Source of the DNA: Exophiala sp. HKRS030
Taxonomy: Eukaryota > Ascomycota > Eurotiomycetes > Chaetothyriales > Herpotrichiellaceae
Assembly: GCA_023897205.1 (NCBI GenBank)
Contig: JAHWDD010000004.1
Span: forward strand, 2,728,001 to 2,792,000
DNA length: 64,000 bases
Direction: 5' to 3'
Below, in pieces: positions 36,417 through 46,758 of this stretch (within the stretch, counting starts at the first letter, position 1; every line of letters starts with the position of its first letter). A model generated the notes under the pieces. It was not told where the DNA came from. It saw only the letters and a list, made by a program, of their open reading frames with translations, and ran no database searches. A program made the position numbers and the translations under genes.

Positions 36417-36434
36417 GTACTCCGTACGGAGTAC
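36417..36434. repeat. 18-bp perfect palindrome, second exact copy
   Basis: Identical to 12569-12586 (gtactccgtacggagtac); both copies lie between genes. Confidence 0.9.
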
Positions 36435-37142
36435 AATGACATTGAAGGGCGCGTACAAAGTGGAGATACTTGATCGATTACATGGGCCGGGAGTTTGTCT
36501 TTGACCACCACCACATGGACTCGGAAAGCCACAGCCTTGGATCAAACAAAACTCTGATGGGTGTTGTAAGTGCCCGGAGTCGACTGCTGTATGCTGTAAT
36601 ACTATACGCGCTCATCCACAAGGGACCAGCTTTAGTCTCCCCGTGCTTTCTTCTTGGTCGGCCTCGTGTCCCCAGTATTTTATTTTTTCTTACGAGTGCT
36701 ATATCGTGTATGTAGGTACGTAGCCTTTTCTTACCTTACACGGTCAGCAGTACGAATACGGCGCCCTTGTCATGTCTTTAACCATGTCTACCTTTTACCT
36801 ACTCTAGGCGATCCGTGCGATACAAGTTTTTTCTTCTCATCCACCGGGGCATTGGCGCGCGGCATGACTCACTTCCTCTAGCAAGCCAGGCCTTTGTGTC
36901 CCTGGCGGGACCCCAGAGTAGGTACTCGCACTTGCTCCCACGCCCTTCTGACGACCTTGTTTGTTCTTGACAGGGGCCAATCCACACCGAGTCAATGGAC
37001 ACATATGATTTGACTGCCCGCGTATTTTGTGGGAGTCACAATTGTCAGCTTTTTTGTTTGGAGATGGGTATGTCCCTTGCATGTATTGTGGTCACTCCGT
37101 ACTCCGTACCCACGCCGAGTAGTATGGTAAGACTGTATGGAG

Positions 37143-37162
37143 TATATATATATATATATATA
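37143..37162. repeat. (TA)n dinucleotide repeat
   Basis: About ten TA units, followed by CATA/CACA sequence, in the 5' flank of the arrestin-like gene. Confidence 0.85.
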
Positions 37163-37657
37163 CATACACATATCGGTGCCCACCTCAATTGCTAGAAGAC
37201 AGAAACACTTACTCTCAGTTACCGTCCACTGTACTACTGTACAAACCCATACACACAAAAAGACACAAAGCGAGTGCTAACCTACAGGCTCGTACTCACA
37301 AGCTATACCTCCCTCCTACGTATCTCACACCAATCGAGTCAACTCACTAGAAGGTCTTTCCGACTTTCCGTTCAATTGCATCTTGGGTCGTTATCTCCTT
37401 TCCAATCAACACCCTCCTCGGCCGCCTCTGCCAACCTCAAGCCCAGTCCATCCCAGCCCATCCCAATCACAAATCCCCGCAGAATCCTGGTTTGGATCGC
37501 AAACTCGGCGTCAATCAACCCCTCTTTGGTCCATCACGACGCCCAATCCTGACGCCATCACCAGACCGACTAGCTTTATCAATCCCGCTCTAACCTTACA
37601 CATCAACCCAAATAGAAGAGAGGGGAGGTTTCCTTCCCTTTCCCTTCTCTCTTCGTC

Positions 37658-39631
37658 ATGACAGCTGCTCGACAGATCATCTCTGGCGAGATGCCTTCTT
37701 TTCTTTCATCGACAATTCCGGTCCCATCATACACGGCGCGCTCTCGGTCACTGCCTACCAACAACACACGGGAAGGAAGAAAAGGCTCGGCCATAGCCAA
37801 TGCGATCGGACTTCGCAAAAAGAACGAAATCGACATCATACTGGACGGAGATGATGAATTCGTCCATTCATACTCTACCCACGACGAAATACAAGGACAT
37901 GTCGAGGTCAAGTTCGAAAAGGACACCCAGTTTGATGAACTCGCCATCACGTTTGAAGGCCAAAGTTCAACCTATGTCGAAAAGATAGCTACCACGGCGC
38001 CGACCACCGGTCGCACGACAGGAAGACATACATTTCTCAAGGTCCAGCAACCCATTGCCGAGTATTTACTTCCTGGAGACAGCGTCTTTCAGGCCAACGT
38101 GACGTACAGGATCCCATTCACATTCGTCGTACCCGATCGATTGCTTCCGTTCATCTGTTCGCACAAGGTCGACCATGAAGAGATCCGCCACGAACATATC
38201 CAATTACCCCCCAGTATCGGAGACGCCAGCATTTCCGGCGACGGACACACGCTCATGGACGATCTGGCCCCGGACATGGCGAGGATATGCTACACGGTGC
38301 GTGCGCGCGTGACCAAGGCCAACGCCGTCGGCCGACTCCTCGAACTCGGCAACCGGATCGAATGCATCAGAATCGTACCTGCGCGCGACGAAGCACCGCC
38401 GCTGATTCTTGGTGACGACTCTCACAGCGACCACGTCATGCGCAAGGAGAAATCCGTCAGGAAAGGGCTGTTGAAGTTCGGCAAGACAGGTTATCTGGCC
38501 GCCGAGACCACGCAACCAAAAAGCCTACGGTTGCCGCATCCACGACGGACACGGCAGACCGAACCTGTTGCTTCCATGGCCACGATCAATCTACGATTCG
38601 ACCCGTGTACGCCGGATGATGTCCCTCCACAACTGGACTCGATCACGTCGAAACTCAAGGTTTACACATTCTTCGGCGCAGCGCCGTTCAAGCTCCTCCC
38701 TGAAATCCGCAAGCACGACAACTGGTCGACCTTGCACGGTGTGTACCCTGAGAACATTCCTCTGAGTTCGCGCAACCTCTCTACCGTCTCGTGGACGCGG
38801 CACGAGCCCTGTGTATCCAATCAATACCGACCATCCTGTAGTTCGTCGTCTTCATCGGGATCGTCGTCATCATTCACGGACTCTGCGGACCTCTCGCGGC
38901 GACCCAGCACGTACTCCACGTCGAGCGCGTCGTCCATCATCCCCGAACCCAGTGGCGCCTATCGGGGGGATTTGCCTTTTTACACCGCCAGCGTCCTCGT
39001 CCCCATCGCCCTCCCGCACGCGACGGGCTTGAGCAGACCCAAGGTGTTTGTGCCGACCTTCCACACCTGCATCGTCTCTCGCACGTACAGTGTCGAATTG
39101 AACCTCGGCTTCCGATCCCCGGGCGCCAACATTCCTGCCAGCAGCCACGTCGTGCTCAAGACCCCGATTCAGGTGTCGGCGGAAGGTGGCGTCCCGCCGG
39201 CCCGTTTGCACGAGTCGGATGCCGCCATCGCCGCCGAGATCGAGGCTCAATTCGGTCTGTACGAAGCTCGAGCTCTACGTGGTGAGATTGGTGATGTGGT
39301 GGACGGTGAGAGTCCCAGATACGAAGAGGCCACTGCTGCTGTTGGTGCTGCTACGGCCACCACTCCCGCCATGTTACGAAGTGGAACGAGACACATGAGT
39401 CTGGAGGATTCGGTCTCAATGGCTCGATTGGTCCTAGAAGAAGAGACGAGTGATGAAGTCGGAACCGGAATCGGAGTCGGCGTCGTCGGGCCGCGTCGTG
39501 GCGGCGGCGGCGGCGGTGGTGGTGATGACTCTTCACAACGAGATGCCCCTCCTCCAGAGTATCGGGCCGAATACAGCTCTGGGAATAGGCCTGGTGGACC
39601 TAGGACCCATAGCGTGAGTCCATTTACTTGA
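37658..39631 (+). CDS. Arrestin-like ubiquitin-ligase adaptor with PPxY motif
   Basis: A single-exon 657-aa protein. The arrestin N-terminal sandwich starts near residue 55 (NEIDIILDGDDEFVHSYS, HDEIQGHVEVKFEKD, FDELAITFEGQSSTYVE). It continues with a C-terminal sandwich containing PIALPHATGLSRPKVFVP. A serine-rich insertion lies at about residues 390-420. The tail has a Gly run and, near residue 632, a PPEY motif; SPRYEE (near 550) is a weaker relative. PPxY motifs recruit WW domains of Rsp5/NEDD4 ligases, so the likely role is to direct ubiquitination and endocytosis of plasma-membrane transporters or receptors. The cargo is unknown. The start is the first Met of the frame, and an Arg/Lys/Ser-rich leader precedes the domain. 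Confidence 0.85.
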   Translation: MTAARQIISGEMPSFLSSTIPVPSYTARSRSLPTNNTREGRKGSAIANAIGLRKKNEIDIILDGDDEFVHSYSTHDEIQGHVEVKFEKDTQFDELAITFEGQSSTYVEKIATTAPTTGRTTGRHTFLKVQQPIAEYLLPGDSVFQANVTYRIPFTFVVPDRLLPFICSHKVDHEEIRHEHIQLPPSIGDASISGDGHTLMDDLAPDMARICYTVRARVTKANAVGRLLELGNRIECIRIVPARDEAPPLILGDDSHSDHVMRKEKSVRKGLLKFGKTGYLAAETTQPKSLRLPHPRRTRQTEPVASMATINLRFDPCTPDDVPPQLDSITSKLKVYTFFGAAPFKLLPEIRKHDNWSTLHGVYPENIPLSSRNLSTVSWTRHEPCVSNQYRPSCSSSSSSGSSSSFTDSADLSRRPSTYSTSSASSIIPEPSGAYRGDLPFYTASVLVPIALPHATGLSRPKVFVPTFHTCIVSRTYSVELNLGFRSPGANIPASSHVVLKTPIQVSAEGGVPPARLHESDAAIAAEIEAQFGLYEARALRGEIGDVVDGESPRYEEATAAVGAATATTPAMLRSGTRHMSLEDSVSMARLVLEEETSDEVGTGIGVGVVGPRRGGGGGGGGDDSSQRDAPPPEYRAEYSSGNRPGGPRTHSVSPFT

Positions 39632-42185
39632 TTTTTTTGCTTTGCTTTGCTTTTCATTTTACATATGATTTCCGGCGTTTTATTTGACATGTGCTTTACC
39701 TATGATACCACACAAAGAAAGTTTTTGCGTTTTGGATCGGCTGCCGAGTGTTGGGACAGTGGGTTATCAGCTGTGATTTCTATCTTACGATTATATTTGT
39801 CTATGTGACAACCAGATGAGATGAAACATGAATTCTACTTATACATGAAGAGTGATAAACCGGCGAGGGTATCTTTCTCTTCTTTTCTCAGGGATACCTT
39901 TTGTCCTTTGATGAAAGGAATTTCAAATTAGAACCGCGCGCCAATCGAGGCAATAACGATAGAATGGAAAAAAGGAGTCGAGAGACAGGTTATGTTGGGA
40001 TCTCTTCTGGCCGTCTGGGTTTGGATTTTTAAACAAAACACGACGAGGATCGATTTTTTTTTTGATTTTTTCCACGTTTCCCGTTTTCATCTTGGTGATG
40101 TTGATTGATTGCCCTCTTGATCTGGGGGCGGGATTTCTGTCTTTCTGCCTTGTACTTTTCTCTTTTAATTTCTCTCTCATGTTCGATACCTGCTTGTCTT
40201 CCTGCCCCTCTGTACCCACGACGTTTCATGGTGGTCGATACGGGGGAGGCGAGGGAGGAGGAGGTGGTGGTGGTGGTGGCCTACGAACAAGTTTGTGAGT
40301 CATGGGCGCGTGGTTTGTCAAACGTCTCATCATCTGGACGTATTTACGCCTTTGACGCCTTTTTTTTGGTTTGGTTTCTACCACACACACACACACACGA
40401 GTCTTTTTTTTGTGTTTTGAAATGGGGGACATTTGACTTACCCAGTCCTTCTGATCAACAGGAATATTACATCTTGGGACAGAGACACCGAGGTCGTATC
40501 GTGGTCAGGTCGACGGCCTTTCCATTGGCCAGTGTCTCGGTACTTCCACTGTGAGTTTTTTTTTGTTGTTCTCTTTTCGATCTTTTCTTTTTTCCCCCCA
40601 AACGTCGGATCGAGGGGGAAACAACGTGTCCTACGTGATGCTGTGATGGGTTGAGACTGATGTGGTAGATGTCTTTAGTTGAGGATGATCCACCTGCGAT
40701 GGAGACCCGAGAAACGTTTCGGGATACCCGGTTGGATCATACAAACCGAGACGGAGAGAGAGAGAGAGAGGGAAAAAAACCCGGAGGCGGGGGGGAGGTT
40801 CGAGTCTCAAACCGTCCGGAGGTAAAATGGAAGTGAAATGAAAAAGTACAGAGGGGGGCGTTTCGGGACACGGAGAGAGAGAGAGACGGAGGGAAGGAAG
40901 AGTTGGGTCGAGTTTTACACACACTCACACACACACACACACTCTCTCTCTCTCTCTCTCATATCATCCATGTCGACATCAATCGACGTCGATACCTTGT
41001 CAATTAAAGGGTCAACTATTTGTCATCCTAGCACCTTTTCTTCATGAATCATCATCGTCACCACCAGTGTCATCGAATGTCCTACGACCTTTCCGGAAGT
41101 TCTTCGTCCAGAACGCGTCACAGGGGAACCTTCTCGATACAGAGGATTGACGGTCGGACTGTCTCGTTATGGTGATGGCATTTGATCATCGTGACCCGGT
41201 GGACCTATTTACGAGAGTACCTCAAAGCTTACCTACCTTTTCCGAAACCTTTCTTCGACGGCATGATATGACACGGACCGATACGACACGACACGACACG
41301 ACGACACCTCCTTGCGAATTTCCATGGCTGGATCGATTGGATCGACTTGACTCGTCGACGACACTTGTGCTATGTTGATCTTGACCTGTTGATCCCGTCG
41401 AGAATTTATTCACATATTTGGTTCACTCACGGACCGTTTCACGATACCATATTTTTGAGAGACAGAGAGAGAGAGACAGAGAGAGAGAGAGAGAAAGAGA
41501 AAGAGAAAGAGAGAGCTGGATGATGAGTTGAGAAACCGACGGATTGAATAGTAACGGGTATGATGAACATTATGAGATATGAAATTCCCAGGAAACGTAT
41601 TTACTACCTCGTACCGAGTGTACAAGTAATTAATCACCTAATGATGACAAGTTGATATCAAAAAAAAACAATGAACAATGATACATACTATGCTTCTCGA
41701 AAGGAAAAAAATAACAGAACGGTAACGATATGGTGTGGTACGATATGAAATTGGGAAATGAACCAGTATTAACTATGTTATAGATATCTACTAGTCTTCA
41801 GAGAGCTTCGTATCTGCTCGGAGTCTCTCGAAGAGTCGAGTTTCCTTGGTTAGGGTTGGGTTGACACGTTGTCGACGCGCTCGCTTTTCACCTCTCTTTC
41901 AGCTGTCACTCTCATATGAGAATCAGCCATCCTGCCTCCCCTCGTCGTCTAGAAACGACTTCTGATGTATCTGATCCCTTCCGGATCTTTCGTGACCGTG
42001 CGTAACTCTTTGCGATAGTTTTTGAAAAAAAGGTTTTCTTTATTGATTGTCCTTCCGAACACCTACATATGTTGATATGCATTCTTCCACTTTTCCTTTT
42101 TGTCCTTGTCGATCAAACCAAACACCTCTTGTGCTCACACATGAGATCAGTTTGTAACAAGGAGTGCCCCTCTCTCCGTCGACGG
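39632..42185. repeat. Microsatellite-rich gene-free region
   Basis: This 2.5-kb stretch is dominated by simple sequence: a GGA/GGT run at about 40241-40280, (CA)n at 40381-40399, (GA)n at 40753-40771 and again at 40872-40886, and (CA)n running into (CT)n at 40918-40960. A CGACA tandem follows at 41283-41306, and a long GA/CAGA/AAGA purine tract at 41458-41515. Poly-T tracts of 7-10 are frequent. No gene is supported; frames here are translations of the repeats. Confidence 0.8.
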
Positions 42186-42520
42186 TCAATTTGACAACTG
42201 ACAACCCCGGGACGTGAGATTGGCAGCCGATGACGACGAAGTTGACTTAGAGTCAAATACTTGCTCTGTATACTTAGACGGTGGTAGCCCAACAATGAAG
42301 TCCATAGATATGCTCTGCCATGGTTCCTTTGGTGGTTGAAGAGGTATCAACTCTCCATAGGGTTTATGCCGAGGGACTTTCATCCTTTGACATATATCAC
42401 AAGTATCCATATACTCATGAACATCCCTTCACATCCCTGGCCACCAGTAACAACGCTAAATCACTTCAAACGTCCTGGTGCGCCCGAAATGTCCGCCAAC
42501 CTAGGGATCATCATGATTGA
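42186..42520 (-). mobile_element. Ty3/gypsy integrase zinc-binding fragment, broken
   Basis: Minus-strand translation shows the integrase zinc-binding and start-of-core signature of gypsy retrotransposons: a GHFGRT-like block, YWWPGM, CDICQRMK, and then PWQSISMDFIVGLPPSK. In-frame stops interrupt the upstream part: a TAG before RCYWW, and a TGA after WWPGM where an Arg codon is expected. The reading frame ends in unrelated sequence after the PPSK. It is a short relic with no complete pol and no LTR recognised. Confidence 0.75.
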
Positions 42521-42639
42521 CCCTAAGGATTTCTGCCTTGATCGCCGGGTCATTAGGAATATAAACTAGTCCCTAACGTTAGATAATTCCCTATAGATTT
42601 ATTAACCATTGTCCATTCATAGGGGCCGAACCTAAGACC

Positions 42640-42800
42640 TTTCCGTCCAAAGACGCCATCCAAGGTTAAGCCTTTACGAATGGATCCAAGCTTTGTAGGT
42701 CCTTACTCTGTTGTTCTAGATTCTCCTTCTGTCTTAACTCTGGTGGGGAAGAAAGGATCTTTCCATCTGTCACAGGACTATCCCCTGCCTCAGATGCCTG
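42640..42800 (+). mobile_element. Possible gypsy integrase C-terminal fragment
   Basis: The plus-strand frame reads KPLRMDPSFVGPYSVV and, further on, GKKGSFHLSQDYPLP, resembling the GPF/Y module and FHVS-like end of gypsy integrases. It lies in the opposite orientation to the fragment at 42186-42520, so the two are not one element. Weak, short evidence. Confidence 0.4.
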
Positions 42801-42894
42801 TGGACCTTGGATTGCATTCCATCCACTGGTCCCCGGGTTGGACTTACCACCTCGCCCCCGGGGTTTGGAGTCGACGCGTTGGTGTCTCGGACGG

Positions 42895-43850
42895 TCATTT
42901 GGACCATGAGACCCGTGAGGAGTAGGAGGGCTCGGCTACAATCTCGGAGCAACCAACTTTGGGCGATGAAGTAGACCACATTATGGGCATGAAGACGAGC
43001 TCGGCCTTCTCTTTCGGCGCCTGCAGAAGGGTTCGATGGGCAATTGTGTCGTAGGCGTGAATGACGACGCCGAATGCGCTCATCGGGTCGGTCGGCGGGA
43101 AGGCCTTTTCGATCTCCTCGCGGGCGGCCAAAGGATTCGACGGCAGGAGGCGAGACTTGAGATTGAGACGACCAGCTCCTTTTTGTCTGTCTGGATATAC
43201 CCATATCGTGTATTTGCTTTCTCGCAGATATTCGCTAGTTGTCGCACGGGCCCAACGTAGTAACTGCGCAGTCTCTCGTTATTGATTTCGAGGTCGTTCT
43301 GTAGTGCACTCCCACACCACAATCTATATGTGTAAACCCACATAAGAGAAGAACCTGCTTTTCAAGGACGCATTCACAGTCCACCTCTTCGACGGTCTTG
43401 CTCTGTAAGATTTGAGCCCATTCGATGTTCATGGCAATGATCCGTTTGTCCATGGAGAACCAAAAAGCCCCGGTTGAGGGTTGTATCAACCGCGTAGACA
43501 TGTAATCGATCGTCCGTCCTTCCAGAACGTGCCAGACTATTGGTATATAGAGCGGACGGTGTCAAAAGAGCAATAAAATAACGAATTTGCTTTGATTCAT
43601 CATCAGAATCTGTCAGCCGGGATTAGTACCTGGATCAATATCTGTCTTGGTATGTTGGATCGATACTGACCTGAGTCGACGTCGGTGTGGGCATCTGATT
43701 CATCATCTGATTCACCACCTGAATCATCATCCATGTCGGGGCCACGTTCGACCTCAGAACCTTGAGGGGTCTCGATGGCGACATCAGAATCTCGGGGAGC
43801 TTCTATCTCGGCATCAGTATCTGCACCAAATATCTAACATGGTGTTTGGT
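42895..43850 (-). pseudogene. Decayed or fragmentary multi-exon gene of unknown family
   Basis: Reading 43850 down to 42895, several minus-strand blocks look coding and are divided by intron-like gaps. The first is an Asp/Ser/Glu-rich stretch (43820-43680; TDAEIEAPRDSDVAIETPQG, then DDDSGGESDDESD), preceded by a good GTAAGT...CAG intron. Next comes STRLIQPSTGAFWFSMDKR...EWAQILQSKTVEEVDCE (about 43505-43375), then NNERLRSYYVGPVRQLANIC and ANTRYGYIQTD (43290-43180). The last is KAFPPTDPMSAFGVVIHAYDT...KEKAELVFMPIMWST (43120-42960). The blocks sit in different frames, and I cannot join them all with convincing splice sites. They vaguely resemble a repeated fungal-specific protein family, but I cannot name it. 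Confidence 0.4.
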
Positions 43851-43858
43851 TTGTTTAC

Positions 43859-44116
43859 TTACCTGGCTCGGCGCCTGACTTTGATTGTGGTTCCCTGATC
43901 GGAGAATGAGAACAGTTCGGCAATCGCGGAGTCCTTCCCAGATTTCTCAGACTCAAGGAAGGTGACCACGTCTTCCATGAGTTCGTCAATACGAACAAGC
44001 ATTCGGTACGTGCTCTTCCATCTGGTGGACACGTCGTGAATAAAACACAAACAACGAGACCGAGTTTGGGCTCGTTGAAATCGCAGTCGACGTTGTGGAC
44101 TCACATTAATCCACAT
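43859..44116 (-). mobile_element. hAT transposase fragment
   Basis: The minus-strand frame contains CFIHDVSTRWKSTYRMLVRIDELMEDVV, matching the D-x-x-TRWNSTYxML block of hAT-family transposases. The frame is short and is lost after FSFSD. Neighbouring sequence shifts into the frame of the acidic block described at 42895-43850. No terminal inverted repeats or 8-bp target duplications were recognised. Confidence 0.65.
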
Positions 44117-44139
44117 AGCGAGCTGCCCTACCTACTTCT

Positions 44140-45640
44140 CGAGGTATATATATATATAATTCTCTACTCTGGCCAGAGATAGCCAGGATGGTTGGCATCT
44201 CTGCGTAAGGATCTAGCAACCTTTGCACTGAGGTCTACCGCGCGTTCCGCAGGGCCATTCTGGGCAGAAGCATAGGGTGCCGAGTATTCTAGGGTGATAC
44301 CTAGGCGGCGAATGTCGATCTGAAATCCCAAGGACGTTTCATTGTCTAGTCTGAGCAAGGACGGCGTGCTTTGATATCGGTTCTTGACGAGGCTCAACCA
44401 GTCTAGAATGATGTTTCCGGCTTCGTTCTTGCTGACATGAGTATAATCATAGTTCATATGGGTTTTGAAGTCCCATATATGACTCATGTAAGCGTCGTTA
44501 GCCCATCCTTTCGAGAAGTGGGCGATATCGAAGGAGACGCGGCCAAAAACAGCGTCGATCCATTCCTCACTGTTGTGCGTGCGGCGAGATATTTGTTGTT
44601 GTGATTTTGAAAGTATACAGGTCTCACATCCACCCGTTGATGGATCATCCTTGTCTGACACCTTTACGCCTTCGGTTGCAGTCAAAAGATGTGATATAGC
44701 ATCCGGGCTTGGATGTCCTAATGTCCTATGCCATGTTGACGCGGATAGGGCTTGATCTTTGCGAGGTAGGTGGCTCGAGATGAAAGAGGCGTGAACGTGA
44801 GGTGGTTATTGTAATTATAGGAATAGCCAAGCGTTACGCCGTTCCGGGCAAGGGGATCTCTGATCGCGCATGTCTTTTGTGTATAGAAAAGCTCGCATCC
44901 GGAGGTTAACAAGCTCAAACGGTACCGGCTTTTGAGAAGAACGTATTGGATGGGCCTGCCGTTGCAAGACCGGAAACCATAGTCTGCGACGAAAAGATAC
45001 GGTCCCTTACATAGGACTCGATGAAGTAGAGAAGGATAAGCGAATGCCTGATATATGTTGTATAGTTGAGCGCGTTGTATATCGACCAGGGATCCATTAT
45101 GTAGGCTTGCTATTATTGTTGGAGCTTACTAATTGGATGGTCAAAAAGCATAAGACCATAGTAATGTTATGATAAAGGAGACGAGAAGATAAGAAACAGG
45201 AAATTTTCCATGAGAGCAAGGTTGTGAAGCGCCTGTTTGAGGAGACTGGTGCCCAAGAGAGGTAATTCCATGAGCAACCAAGAAGCACGACAAATCAGAG
45301 AAAATATGCGTTACCGAGAGTGTCCCAAGTCCCAAGGTCTCAAAGCAGTTTATATCAGTATGACTGAGTAGTTAAATCGGGACACGAAGTGTTCTGCTGA
45401 CCATTGGAAGAGAATCTGGCACAACCAAAAGGCGTCTCCATGGCGTCCTCATTCCAAGTCTGCCTTCCGATGACCCTATACCTTGTCATTAGAAAGTCGG
45501 TAAGGGTGTCATTTTCGCTGACGAGGGGCGCTTTGGCGGTGGACCTCTTTGCCTTTGTTTGCTCCGTAACAATGGTTCGAAGAAACTGAGATCGACAGAC
45601 CTTGACTAGGTAGCCGCAAAGGAAGTCCAACGTCAACACC
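44140..45640 (-). mobile_element. Ty1/copia retrotransposon relic: pre-integrase and integrase
   Basis: Reading leftward: degenerate frames at 45640-44915, then a GAG-pre-integrase block (ending near WHRTLGHPSPDAISHLL at about 44760-44690, across a frame shift), then an open integrase segment at 44685-44164. The last includes the CETC zinc knuckle, SFDIAHF, RLDNE, and YSAPYASAQNGPAERAV, which together give the copia D,D,E catalytic positions. A stop follows YLWPE, and the sequence then runs straight into a TATATA tract (44144-44158), so reverse transcriptase and RNase H are missing. No LTRs were seen. The element is dead. Confidence 0.8.
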
Positions 45641-46038
45641 GTAGCTGGTATTTGTATATAAAAACAGGATTTGGTTTCACCCGTCGCACAGGGTTACTCA
45701 CACCCGGCACCGCGAGAAGGTACCTGTCCATTGCAGGGCATAATATGTGATGGAGGGAGATATGGGGGGATCTGACAACCTTTTTTCCGACTGGATAGAT
45801 GAGAGATAAAGTGCAAATCCTGGCGTCTTGCTGATGACCTCATGCAGCAACCAATTGATACTTCAGGCATGATGTATGAGCTTAAGAGGATCCATGAACG
45901 CAGCATGTTTGGCGATCAAACAACTCAGCGCCTGCAGTTTTGATGTAATGGAAGGATTGTGAAGTTGTAGAGTGAATGAGGTTTCAATGTTTTGAATCCA
46001 CGTATCATGTGGTAAATTATTGTTCACCCTGGTAGGAA
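45641..46038. other. Intergenic edge of transposon zone
   Basis: No feature was recognised between the copia relic and the conserved hypothetical gene. Confidence 0.5.
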
Positions 46039-46704
46039 TCATTCACGAGTCGATTGATGTGGTTTTGATATGGTTGCCGTCGTTTGGTTCTCTCCGTTGT
46101 TGGAATGTTGTGCCTGTTCGTGAGGCTGCCGATATATGGTCATAAGATCAGGGGGAGGTTCGACGAGATGTGCCGTATCGAGAATTTCCAGTTTACCGGC
46201 ATGCAATACCCCAAGCCCTCGAGCAATGGTTGGAAGCGCTTCCACGTCAAGAAGGCTTTGATGCAGCCTGGTTTGTACATTTGGAGCAAACCCCTTCGAC
46301 AGGGCGTTCTGTCCATTGAACTCTTGCATATTATATGGCTCAACACGACATTTCATCGTTCGAGGCTGAGGTGTGCTCCTTGACCTTAGGCCACGCAAGT
46401 TGAAGGGATCTTCGACCTTGGAGTTGGGCAGATCATACGCAAGCTCGACGGTGAAGGGGCTCGCATCCGAGGCTATTTGTGTAGTTCCAGGGTCTGAGAA
46501 GATAACCTCAATCTCTTGTTCTTCTTCACTTCTGAACGAGCGTTTCATGTGTCTTCTTATCAGGTTCGACCCGTTGAAAGAGGCTACAGGACCGAACGCT
46601 TGCAATCGTCGGAGGATGGCAGTCGAATGGGCTAAGGTGACAGCTGGAGGCGAAATGATAACTCGTGCAATTGAAGTAGGGCTTGGTACTTTCTTCACTG
46701 GCAT
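46039..46704 (-). CDS. Conserved hypothetical protein, possible RRM-like fold
   Basis: A 221-aa frame starting at the ATG at 46702-46704; the frame is open a further 54 nt upstream (to 46758) without another ATG, so a 5' exon is possible. The first half, PPAVTLAHSTAILRRLQAFGPVASFNGSNLI followed by a basic stretch and EIEVIFSD, has the strand-helix-strand pattern of an RNA-recognition-like fold. The second half contains DLPNSKVEDPFNLRGLRSRS, MKCRVEPYN, and the blocks LLDVEALPTIARGLGVL and TAHLVEPPPDLMTIYRQ. It looks like a genuine conserved ascomycete protein rather than transposon debris. The upstream Arg/Ser/Thr-rich residues could belong to a mitochondrial presequence. Function unknown. Confidence 0.65.
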   Translation of the reverse strand: MPVKKVPSPTSIARVIISPPAVTLAHSTAILRRLQAFGPVASFNGSNLIRRHMKRSFRSEEEQEIEVIFSDPGTTQIASDASPFTVELAYDLPNSKVEDPFNLRGLRSRSTPQPRTMKCRVEPYNMQEFNGQNALSKGFAPNVQTRLHQSLLDVEALPTIARGLGVLHAGKLEILDTAHLVEPPPDLMTIYRQPHEQAQHSNNGENQTTATISKPHQSTRE

Positions 46705-46758
46705 GATGTCGAGAGATGAACGCGGACTTTGAACAAATGTGAAGGTGGACGAGGCCAC

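Larger units (their letters stand above)
35743..37657. other. Intergenic with palindromic motif and TA microsatellite
   Basis: 1.9 kb without a supported gene. It contains the second exact copy of the 18-bp palindrome (36417-36434), further half-sites near 36135, 36170 and 37095, and a TA repeat. The final 400 bp are C/A-rich and probably the leader of the arrestin gene. Confidence 0.5.
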
